A stretch of 64,000 nt of DNA from Diphasiastrum complanatum (Eukaryota > Streptophyta > Lycopodiopsida > Lycopodiales > Lycopodiaceae). The notes below the pieces were generated by a model that made no database searches, was not told the origin of the DNA, and was given only the letters and a program-made list of their open reading frames with translations. The stretch covers positions 33,673,683 through 33,737,682 of the forward strand of contig CM055101.1 of NCBI GenBank assembly GCA_029204225.1, written 5' to 3'. This document shows positions 13,301 through 25,378 of this stretch, in pieces. The position numbers and the translations under genes are program-made. Within the stretch, counting starts at the first letter, position 1. Each line of letters opens with the position of its first letter.

Positions 13301-16300
13301 GTGAAGATCTCATGGCCTCTTTCGTCTTTCAGTCCAGGGAATTTGGACTCATCGAACTTCACATCTCTGCTCGAAACAACCTTCTTCGTGGTTGGATCGT
13401 AGAGTCTGTACACATGTGTTCCGTTCGAGTAGCCGACCATGATTGTTTGCTCGGATTTGTCATCGAGCTTGCTTCTCTTTTCCTTTGAAATGTGCTTGTA
13501 TGCTGCACATCCAAACACTCGTACGTATGACAGATCAGGCTTTCTGCCTGTCCACATTTTGTATGGTGTTTTGTTCTCCAGCGCTGTCGTTGCAGATCTG
13601 TTCTGCAGGTATACAGCCGCAGCTATTGCCTCGGCCCATAATTGACCTGGCAATTGAGCATGTGCCATCATGCATCTGGCTCCTTTGACTAGCGATATGT
13701 TTCTTCTTTCTGCCACACCGTTGTATTCTGGTGTGTACCCAGAAGTGAACTGGTGTTCGATACCCTGTTCTTCGCAGAATCTTGAGAATTCTGTGCTTTT
13801 TGTATTCACCTCCATTGTCAGATCTAAGGATCTGTATCTTTTTCGAGGTGTCTCGCTCTGCGAATGCCACGAACTTCTTGAAAGAATCAAATACTTCGGA
13901 TTTCTTATTCAAGTAGTAGATCGTGGTCATTCGGCGGTAATCATCTATGAACGTTAGAAAATATCTCGAACCTGAGAGCGAATCTGTTTTCATCGGTCCA
14001 CACACATCAGAGTGGACGAGCTCAAGAATTTGTTTGGCTCTTCTTCCCTCGTGTGTGAATGGATTCCGATGTTGCTTGCCTTTCTGACAAGCTTCGCAGA
14101 ACTCAGCCTCTGACCTTGAAATCTTGAGACCTGTGACAATGTCCTTTCTGCTCATGTCATACAGGCTCCGCATGTCCAGATGATACATTCTTTTATGCCA
14201 GAGCTGATCTTCGTTTTCTGAAGCATTTAATATGCTTTTAGAGTTGCTGATTATTTTGGCCTGGTAGAGATTTCCTTCTCTGCATCCGACCGTCAGCAAC
14301 TTGTTTGTCGTCTTCTCGATCATACGGCAAGTGTTGCCGTCGAACAAAACTCGAATGCCTAGATCTGCCATCTTGGAGACAAATAGCAGATCCTTTCTGA
14401 GTGAGGGCACATAGAGTGCTCTTGGCAACTCTGCTTGGCCTGACAGTGTTCGTAGCTGTAGAGAGCCAATGCCTTTGACATCGTGTCTGCTTCCATTGCC
14501 TAGAATCACTGCTCTGTCGTTTTCGAGTTCACGAAAGTTGATCAAGATCTTCTTGTTGCAGGTCATGTGAGATGTTGCTCCTGAATCGATGACTACATCG
14601 TAGCTTGTCGAAGCTTCGTCGAGTATCGTGAAAGCTTCGTCACCTCTTTCAGCATCCTTTGATGACTCTGCAACGTTTGATAGCCCCATTTCTAGCATCA
14701 TATGCAAGAAATCAGCAACTATTCGTATCTTAATAGATTTATAAGTCCATCTCTTCATTGTCCATAGATTTGAAATGATTTGGATCACTAGAAGGTTATC
14801 CAACAGCCTTTTTGTAGATTCACTGCTTAATTTTTAGCGTACAAGCATTTGTTTGACTATATTACATCAGCTATGGGACAAATTTTGACAAGATTTCAGC
14901 CGTCATTGGATATTCATCTACGTGAGCATCTCCTTAATGTGTTGAAAATGGGACCTTGTTGTTCGTGAATTCAGTCTATTGGTCTCAATAAATTGAGTCG
15001 ACTACAGCATTCTTCTTGCAACAGACAGGCTTGGTTCTTTTTGGCTCCTATTTTAATTCAGGTCATAACTCATCAAGTTGGATAGAACTTAGTCAGTGAA
15101 GAGGGATTCTTTGTAAAGTTTTCACTTGTTGGTTTTTACAGGACATTCTTTCATTATAGTCGAGGCAAAGGAGTAAGGAGATAATGATCTAGAAATCAAG
15201 AGTATTGTCAAACTTGCAAGAGTCAGTACCACGGCAAGCCAAGCAATTAGAGAGTGTTTTTTTGCCATGCATGTACTAGTACAAGAGATTATAGTCATGC
15301 ATTGTGATGGTGCTCAGAGCATGTGGAGTTCTGCTTGAGCACATGTCACAAGTAGAAGCTAAGCAGCCCTCTGTATAGTGGCTTTAAAAAGCATTTTCCA
15401 TAGTGTATGGGATGTGCACATGTAGAGGATGTTCGTTATTTTTAATTGTTTATACAAGTTTGGGGTTTAAAAAACCCAAAAAAACACTTGCAAAAGTACA
15501 CATTTGTGACATGATTGACAGGGGCATCCCTGGTAAACCTGTGACCAAAAACTTTTGTCCCAGTTTTAAGTCTTGCACAGCCAGGGGTTAACACAGGCAT
15601 GGTCGTAAGTTAGATCACAAGGTGTGGGCTCACTGGGCATTCACATCTCAATAGGTGCACGGTGCACCCACTGGTCCGACTTTCCTCTCGAAGTTTTCAA
15701 TAGCTCCTACCCTTCAAGTTTATTTTTAAGATTTGGACCGTTATCTGTTTCTCCGGCAAAAGAATTTTTAACTCCGCCTATCAAATACTTTAAAAAAAAA
15801 ATCTAGAAAGAAATGCTTCCAGCCAACATTCTAGAATGCAATGCTGAACATGCATTCTGTATGCATCCCAGAAATAGTGCGAAGGCATTTTGTGCCATCT
15901 TTCTATTGAGGAAAATATATGGGAAGCCAAATAAGCCATTGCTATGGACAACTAAGACCCGCTTATAGCATCTGTGTCTGATTGACTGAGTACATCCAAA
16001 AGAAGTCAACTTGATTGATTCCTTATGCCAGTGTGAACCCTGCTCAGTTGGAGCTCTATATATCCGAAGTTTGCATCAGTATTTAACCCTTACAATGCAC
16101 TCTTAGATTCAAACACGTCCGGCGTGATTGAAATGTGATTAATAACTCTAAACAAGAAAACCATTTATACCTGATAATACCAACTGTCACTGAATTCTGG
16201 AGATGCAAGGGACTGCCCAATGCAACCACCCACTCTCCAGGCCTAAGCATCTGAGATGATCCAACTTTTACAGTTGGCAATGGTATTTTAGATCGTACTT

Positions 16301-19300
16301 TGACAACAGCTATATCAGTTAGGAGGTCATAGTTCACCACCTCTCCACTGAAAGTCCGACCATCTTGCATTGTGACAACTAGCTGCACCCAACATTCAAT
16401 GTGCAAAACTCAATATGACTGAACTCTACTGTGCAACTGACATTTGAATTTTTTTTTCTTTTTGACATTTCCAATGAAAAATAATAATAAAACTAAGATT
16501 CCTAGAGCATGTGCCACATTCTGTACAGAACGACCTCATTCCATAACATATATAAGTAGGTAAATAATCATTCTTGGATAGTACCCAAATATAACCGAAT
16601 CATAGATGCAGCAAAAACGTTCTGCTGCCTCTGCATTCTGGAACACATTTTTTATATTTTATTCTTTTTTAACCCTAGAACCATTAAAAATCATTCAAAA
16701 ACCAAAAAATCAGCTAAAAAACCACTATAAACCAAATATTAAACCATCAAAAACAAGTTAAAAACCACAAAAACCAAAAAGTAAATAAGAATTCCAACAA
16801 TCCGGGAAACCCTAATCAGTTTTCCCAGAACGTCCTATGCATCTATGAATTGAATATACTGTGATCTTTAACTTTAGGAGGTCCACTTACAAAAGTTCAC
16901 ACATTTGACTTTTATCATGTGCTGAGACTCATAATAAATCAATCCTTGCATTGTAAGTAAAATGTGGAAAGAACAAATCGTAAGCTTGGCCTTGCATACA
17001 TCAATTCTCCGCTATCAGAACTAGATATGAACAAGCACAAAAAAATGAGAGATCAGCCTTCTAACATTCAGAATCCACAAGCAAACCTTTTTAACAAATT
17101 ATATGTACCCCATATTTTTTTGGCTAGTATAAGCTCATAGCCTCTATTACTAGCCATCTTAGCTTTTATGGTCTCATCAATTCCCAAGCAGACATTATTT
17201 GACTTTCAAAAGGATCAAATAGGCAAAGTGCTGAGTAAGAACTGAATAAAGAATGACAAGAACAAATTTAGAACATGACATAGACCAACCCTTAAGTTCT
17301 ACGAATTGAAAAAGAATAAACCATATAGAAAAAATTTCACAAGAAAATATTACAAATATTTTCAGAAAAGACGTTCTCGAAGTTTGATGTTGACAAAGTG
17401 CCCAGAGCAAAGGGAAGGACATTGATTGAGACTCAAGGCATGCATACAAGGGATGTCCCGCGTGATAAGCACGATGTACCCATGGGTATCAAAGTTTTTT
17501 CACGGGCAGAATGCCAGCAATTATGATCATTTAAGCAGCAGAAATGCTTCTCTGACAGAAAACTCGAGCTGCTCAATCTCTTGAATTTCAAAACAATAGT
17601 TTTTCCAGTACTATCTTTTGGAACGTCATAGTGTCAGGATGTAATTTGTGCTCTGAATATGCATTTGTACTCAATCAAACATAGTAGATTTCTAAACCCT
17701 ACCTCAGAACCTATGTTTCTGAAGATGCTCGGATATGCTTGATTCAGTTTTGATTGGAATTTGATGCTCTTTACTACTTATAAAACATCAATTTGAATTT
17801 GATTGGAATAAGCCCTTCATTCTGAAAAATGTATTTTAACTGTCCAGAACTTGGAGGGATGGTCCAAATCACGAGGTTCAAGTATTCCACAACTAAAGTA
17901 CACCAAAGGCACGACCAACATGAACACAATTGTGAAAATTGCTTACCAAGTCTACCATCCCACCTTGCCTGTATGAGGACCTTTACCCGCATCAGCTACA
18001 ACATGAGCATTTGTTAAAATTGTGCCATCAGGATGAATAACAAAACCTGAACCTGAGGATTTCCCAAGAAGCATACTGTGGATACCTGCACAGAAGTGTG
18101 ACAGTTAGCCTCCGAAAGTTGGAGTTAAAGACAAAAGAGCATTCCTTATGACAATACTCAAGGAATGCTAAAAACTTTCACCTTGAGAGCTAGTAAAGTG
18201 CACAGCACCTTGCAAATTATCCTTTAGAAGCATGTATACTTGTTTCATGGAAGATACTTGTTTCATGGAAGAAATGTCTATTTGACACTGTTAAAGCTGG
18301 TCCTAACTCTAGATTCATCCACCTAAAGAAAAACTGTGACAAACAATTGATAGCAAGAAAATATTCAAGCAGAATAGGTTCTTGTGAACATACCTATTGT
18401 GGCAGTAATATTCACAACAGCTGGGGCAGCTCTAGCAGCAGCATTGGCAATTGAGTATCGATTCAGGCACGGTCCTTCACTTTTTCCTTCCGAGGAACCA
18501 TCATCAATCGAAACTGGATAACCAGTGATTGCCTTGGGTATTGAAAATGAATTAAAGCTATCCGAAGATGCTGCAAGAATTTTTTAACCATTAGTAAGTA
18601 TATCTGCGACCCTGCACATGCTTCTCAATAGCAACAAGGTACATGCTACTTCAATACATCTATATCCTTTAGGGCCTGCGAGTGAATGAATGTGTTATTA
18701 GAATTTATGGGTGAATTGGCTTGTTAAGTTGTTTGCTACTTGAGGTGTTACATGCAGACCCCTGAATCAGATTAATTTATTTTAGGCCCAGCTTAGCCAT
18801 GTAGGCATTAGCTCAAGGAACCGACTGAACTTCCTAGACAGAGAGCAATTGTTCAGTGCTCACCCTATTGGGGGAATGGGAACTCCAATTGTTACATCCC
18901 TAATTGATTGATTAACCTCTAACCTAAGAATAAGGGAGCCTAGATAAGGTTAGTAGACTACATGGTCCCACTAGAGGTAACTCTAGTGCATGCTTGACTA
19001 GAGTTGTAGTTGACCGGTAGTGCATAACTATTCCACAGCTGGTAGCGCTGCAGCTGCAGAGGATGCCGATGCACCCCGTCCCCATGTTGCACGCATTGTA
19101 TGGGCACCATGTTTCTTCGCGCCATCGAACTTCTGAGGTAGGTAAGATACCTTTTAAGTTTTCCAAAGTTCCAAATCTCCAATATGCAACATGCAGTTAT
19201 TGGAATATGGATTAAGTGGTCAAAAGTGTGCCTTTCAGGCACTATGATTACGGGCGAGTATATGTTTGGCCATATTAGAGAGGCCATCGAGGAGGTGGGG

Positions 19301-20171
19301 CAGCGAATGTTGTTCAGGTAATTTAAATTGCTTGTCAATTGTCAATGTTTATTGTTGAATGTGGTGGACGTGAATGGTCATTGTTTGAACTTTCAATTTT
19401 GAGCTATTATCAATCGATTATTGTAATTTGATTCAAGACCCTTCACTCAAGTTTAAACATTGATCGATCATTGATTATACAGGTCATTACAAACAATGCT
19501 TCAAATTGTGTGGTCATGGGAAGGCTCGTTAATGAGACCTATCCCCATATCTTTTGGACGCCCTGCGCTGCCCATCCAGACCTCCTTGTTGAGGATATTG
19601 CTAAATTACCTTGGGTCAAGGAGACTATGGGAGTGGCACGATTCTTGGTGAGTCAGAAGTCTTCAATCTTAAATGCTTACACAAATGTAAGTACAATACA
19701 TTATGCTAAATTCTACAATGTACTGTATTCTAACGCAATATGTACTATGTAGTATGTACTATCATCTATGGAGTCTCAATTAGATCCACATCCACAGTCC
19801 ACTACAGATCACAATCTGGACTCTACAGTGTGCACGTTGCATTGTGCATGAAACCTTAATTTGAGAATAAAAGCTTGAACATTGAGGCCTCAACACAAGT
19901 AATGAAAGCTGAAGCTGAAACAACAAATGAAGCAGCGATGTCTCTCGAGAGTCGAGACTCGAAGAAAGCAGAGAAAATTATCAAGTGTGGAAATCTTTAA
20001 AGTGGAGTCCACTGGTGCACTTGTCCAATGTCAAGATTGAAGACTTAACATCGACATTAATGAATCGTGATTTGTGATTAGCGTAAATCTCATCTATGAT
20101 TCTATCGAGTATCGATGTTGTTGAAAGTTCAAAGCTACCAAGAGGCAAGTACTTATCTAATATCAATGGCC

Positions 20172-20229
<58 letters not shown>

Positions 20230-20804
20230 GACTTGCCAACTAAGCCTAGTTGCAGCGATATCAACTACAGGGATGGCTAGCCTATGAGCCTACCTCCAGC
20301 TGACCTCCAACGGACTTCCAAACAAATTGCAGAACCAGGACTGTTTGCTTGCAGAGGATTCGAATCATGGCCAAAAGTAAGAGGTGTGGTGCACCTGCCC
20401 TTCTTGCCAACACTGCTTCATCCTCTTCATCTGCCTCATCTTCTTCTTCCATTTCAGACCCGTACATCGCACCTACCTTCGATCCACCTTCACCTTCACC
20501 TTCTATTCCAGTTGCAATCCCTATATCTGACAATCCCCACTATATACAAAAAGAATGAAGCGCATCCAGATGCCGTTGCAGGCCTTCGCTTGTCCTCGAA
20601 AGTAGGACCACATCATCCGCATATAGCAGGATAGCAATAATGAGGTCATCCAATGTACATCCCTCCCCTCCAGCACTTTTCATAACCTGCTCAAGCTCAT
20701 CTATGTATAAACCAAAGAGTGTAGGTGAAAGTGGACATCCCTGCTTAACCCCAATCGTACTATCTACCTATAGCGATACAACCCTTGATACTCGGATCCG
20801 GCCA

Positions 20805-20851
<47 letters not shown>

Positions 20852-23800
20852 AAGAAAGCTTTATTAACGTCTTTTCCATGCCAAAAAGCGTATAAGACGA
20901 GCAAGTACATTAGATAAAGTGGAACCAAGACGGACCAATGCCGTCAAACAACATAACTGAACCAAAACTAACTAAGAAGAGGATAATGTCCAGGGTTATA
21001 TGGTACGTAGACCATTTACAGATTCTACTGGCATCTCTTCAGTGCTCTAACTCTCTCACTAACTCTGAATAGTCTCAGATATCTCATTAATAGTAGCAGG
21101 TTTAATATCTACAAAACGGATGATACCATCCCTGTAGATCAACCGCTTTCCATTCGTTAGAACCTCCTGTTTTGCTTTTTTCCGTTCTTGAACCTGAATG
21201 AAAGTAAGGTCTTCATCCAGGTATATCGTGGTGCCCCGTAGTGTAGATCTCTTCCCTAGCGCTTCATGACGACCAGTGGCAGATGCAAAGCGTATAACAA
21301 GAGTACCTAGATCTTTCTTAGGTCACCATGCAATATCCATATCTTTGTGGTGGTGTTGAAGACACTCTTCAAGAAACTTTTTAGCTTCACCAACAGCATC
21401 ATGGGAGTTCGTAATACCTCTGACTCGGACATTAAGAGCCTTTTGCTCTCGCAAACGGCTCTCGGTGAACATAGCTGAGATAAAAGAAGGTGGAGGTGGT
21501 AGAACAGCAGTATTAGGACCTTTAAGCACATTTGCCCAGGATCGGACAGTGGTATGATGCTGTTCCACTTGACTTTCAAGCTGTTGGATCTTAGCTGAAG
21601 TAGTCGAATGAGAGGAAGCTTCGATTTTGACAGCTGCAACTTCTTTCTTGAGATCATCAATAGACGAATCTAGTTTCTGAAGATGTGATTGAACAGCTTG
21701 GATCATAGCTTCAAGAGAAAGAAGTTTTTTCCGATGGTCGTTGAGATATTCATAGGAACGTAACTTATCTGCACGAATGACGGAGATCATAAATGCTGGA
21801 GGCAGAGGTAATTCCTCTTCTGGGGCATTCGGGGTCAAAGGATCGGCTATGATGGATTCACTATTATCAAGAATAGGATCTGACGGAGACCAAGGTTATG
21901 GTGTTTAACACCTCCAAATCCTTCATGATACGGCATGAGCTTCTATGGGATGGTCATCCACTTGAGGTGACTCCTACACATATCTGGGTGTTCTATGCTC
22001 TAGTCCCACTTTCAGTATAAGATAGACGGTGGTTTCCCGGTTACGAAAGCGCTATTCTTCATTTGTAGATCTAGAGAGCCTGTGTTTCAGCTCATACATT
22101 AGGGATGTGACTAGTAAGTGCCAACTCTTTGACACTATGGTAGTCCCCTCGGCCTCGTACGCAGCCGAGACATGGAGTACTAGCTTGACAACCACTAAGT
22201 GGGCACGCATCTCATAACTCCATATCCATATGCTATCTCGGATGATACGGGTTAAGCCCTCTATACCACATCAGATTATACTGACAGATTTTGTCGTCCC
22301 CCCCATTCAAATTGAGGCCATGTTTCATATTGTCACATTCATAGAGCGACTGGAGGTTCTCCGGGGTGGAGACACACACTATGTTGTAGCAGCTTTGTCA
22401 TCATCCCGGCACTTACATTCTGAGGAACACTCCTTCTCATGGTATTCCTAGGCTCATCATTGTTGGAATGTAAAATGGAATTGCTTACGTTACCATAGGT
22501 TACTTTGACCCAAAAGGTCAAGAGTTGTGTAACCATGGTCATTTATTATATTAGGCCTACTAAACTTAGAGTTAGCTAAGTTAGTGTGAAATTAATTTTG
22601 TAGGGACTCATGGGTCCACTAGGCCTAATTGTGACATTAAGCACCCCAACTTGACATATTGGAGGTACCTTATTCTTTCTATGTAACTTATAGAAAGTTG
22701 GATAGTCAATAGTCAAGTAGTTGGATAGCCAATAGTCAAGTAGTTGGATAGCCATTAGGCATGAAGTTAGATAGTCATCTTGGACTATATATATGTGGGC
22801 ATCCCATTTGTATGAGTTTCTCGTTGGCTGTCCACGAGTTGTATATATGTGGGCATCCCATTTGTATGAGTTTCTCGTTGGCTGTCCACGAGTTTCTACA
22901 AGAGGGTTTCTATCCATCTCCCTCTTTCTTTTGAGAATGCTTTGTGTGATTGAATAGTTAAGATCCTGGATCCTTTGGCTTCTATTTCCTACATGGTATC
23001 AGAGCCTTTAGGTGATCATATTGCTTGCAGGGAGGCGACCAATAGGAAGCTATCTTCTTCCCTTTTTGGTAGCAGAAAATCATCAAGCTGCTGATTTTTG
23101 CTGGAGAAAATTCTGTTCACCTTTATTTTCTGATTTTGCTCTTATTTCTATTGAGGATGGTGTAGTAGAACCTGTTTTTATGAGCAGGCCAAAGGAGTAA
23201 AATGTTGGGAGGATGCAATGCAAGAGGAGTATAACTCACTCATGAAGAATCACACTTGGGTTCTTGTTGATCTTCCACATGGGGCTAGACTCTTCATCTC
23301 TCAACAACGATACATTGAGCAGATGTTGAAGCAATCTTCTTTTTTCAAGTCGCCCCAAGTTGATGCATATGATGGATGCACTAGTGAAAAGTTTCATGCG
23401 AAACCATTTCAATTTGATGTTTTAGCAAAGGCGAAAAAATTCAAGCACTCTTTGGAACCGTATTGTACTAATCGAGGAGGGAGTCAACATGTGTCAATTA
23501 GTACTTTTGTTCAAAGTGTTAAGAGTGAGCATTTGTTTGGAGAGAATTTTTCGTTACTTGAAGAATCTTCTATGTCATCTCATACCTCTTCGAGAGAGCT
23601 TTGATGATGCCATCGTTGATGCATCTCTTGATAGTTTGCCAAATGTTTATGATGAAGACGTTGGACAGCAGGTTCAGTCATCTTCTTTTGGTCATTTACA
23701 ACCCATTTTACATCATGAGCAGTCCATTATGCTTCAAAAACAGCCTACGGAAGATTATAGACAACATGGTCCATGTTGGGAACACTTTGGGCAGCAAAGT

Positions 23801-25333
23801 GTTTAACAGCCCATAACAGTTCCTTGTCAACTACTGGAGACTTTGCAGGACAACAAAGAAATGTCTTACTACAAAGGAAAGGCACATGCCTCTTTACAAT
23901 CAGTACCTCTTGCTGATTTTTTTGGTTCTACACTTACTCTTCATCATGATGTTGGAACATTGCCTATTCTATGTGAGCAAGTCATTGATGGTAAGGTTTG
24001 GGAGGATGTGATGCCAAAAGAGGTTGGTACTCTTATTGTCCTTAAGGTAAGAAGTTTTTTCGAATGATGTGGGAGCCTATGATGGATTACAAGTCCATGT
24101 TTTGTCTTATTGCCGAGTTTATGTTGGTTCCCTACTTCGGATGGAGCATGCAAATCCTCACCCTTCGACTTGATGCTTCATTATTACGCATTCTTTTCCT
24201 TTTATATGTTGGACATGATTGGGGATGAGATTTCGACTACTTCGGTGCGAAGTTTATTTGGCGACATGAAGTTTGGACAGCAAGTTGCATTTTTCTTACT
24301 TCATGTTATGTTATGCATTTCCATTTAAGGAGGGTTTTGGAATGTAAATGGAATTGCTTACATTACCATAGGTTACTTTGACCCAAAAGGTCGAGAGTTG
24401 TGTAACCATGGTCATTTATTATATTAGGCCTGCTAAACTTAGATTTAGCTAAGTTAGTGTGAAATTAACTTTATAGGGACTCATGGGTCCACTAGGCCTA
24501 ATTGTGACATTAAGTACCCCAACTTACATTAAGTACCCCAACTTGACATATTGGAGGTACCTTATTCTTTCTATGTAACTTGTAGAAAGTTGGATAGTCA
24601 ATAGTCAAGTAGTTGGATAGCCAATAGTCAAGTAGTTGGATAGCCATTAGGCATGAGGTTAGATAGTCATCTTGGACTATATATATGTGTGCATCCCATT
24701 TGTATGAGTTTCTCGTTGGCTGTCCACGAGTTTCTACAAGAGGGTTTCTAGCCATCTCTCTCTTTCTTTTGAGAATGCTTTGTGTGATTGAATAGTTAAG
24801 ATCCTGGATCCTTTGGCTTCTATTTCCTACAATCATCTCCTTTCCACATTGAGTATTCAGATTACTGACCCACCTGCTGGTACTCATCAATATAATTGAG
24901 GCCATTTATATAGGGCTTATCTGTAGAGCACTTGGCAGGGTTCATTAGTAGCGAAGATTGTCAACGCACAAGGCTTGTAGGAGGGCAAGTTCCTACATCC
25001 ATCTGTGGTTTTGACACATTCCGGTGCTGATTTTTCAGATTTAATACTTGCTGGTTTCTATGTCTTTTAGAGGGTTTGAAAAAGTTTATCTTCTTGACTG
25101 GTTCTTATGGCAAGAGATTTGGGAGCAATTCGTACTTGTTCGGGCGAAGATATGTTGGATGGCACCAACTATTCTTCAAGGAGTTGCAAGCTGAGGTTTG
25201 GCATCGACGTAATGATCAAGATTTTATCGGTAACAAGATCTATCTTATATCATTTGAGATTTTGCAAGACCTCTAAAAGTGCTTGGGAAACACTTTTAAA
25301 GATATACCAAATAAAAGATTCATCATCATGCTT

Positions 25334-25378
<45 letters not shown>

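Noticed and set aside
20174-20847. Recombination between the inverted CT (20174) and GA (20811) tracts as the cause of the inversion
   Set aside because: That would flip 20227-20810, whereas the observed breakpoints are 20527/20528 and 21888/21889.
20528-21888. Twin priming as the cause of the LINE inversion
   Set aside because: Twin priming inverts the 5' terminal part. Here sense sequence (ORF1 start) lies left of the inverted block and sense ORF2 lies right of it.
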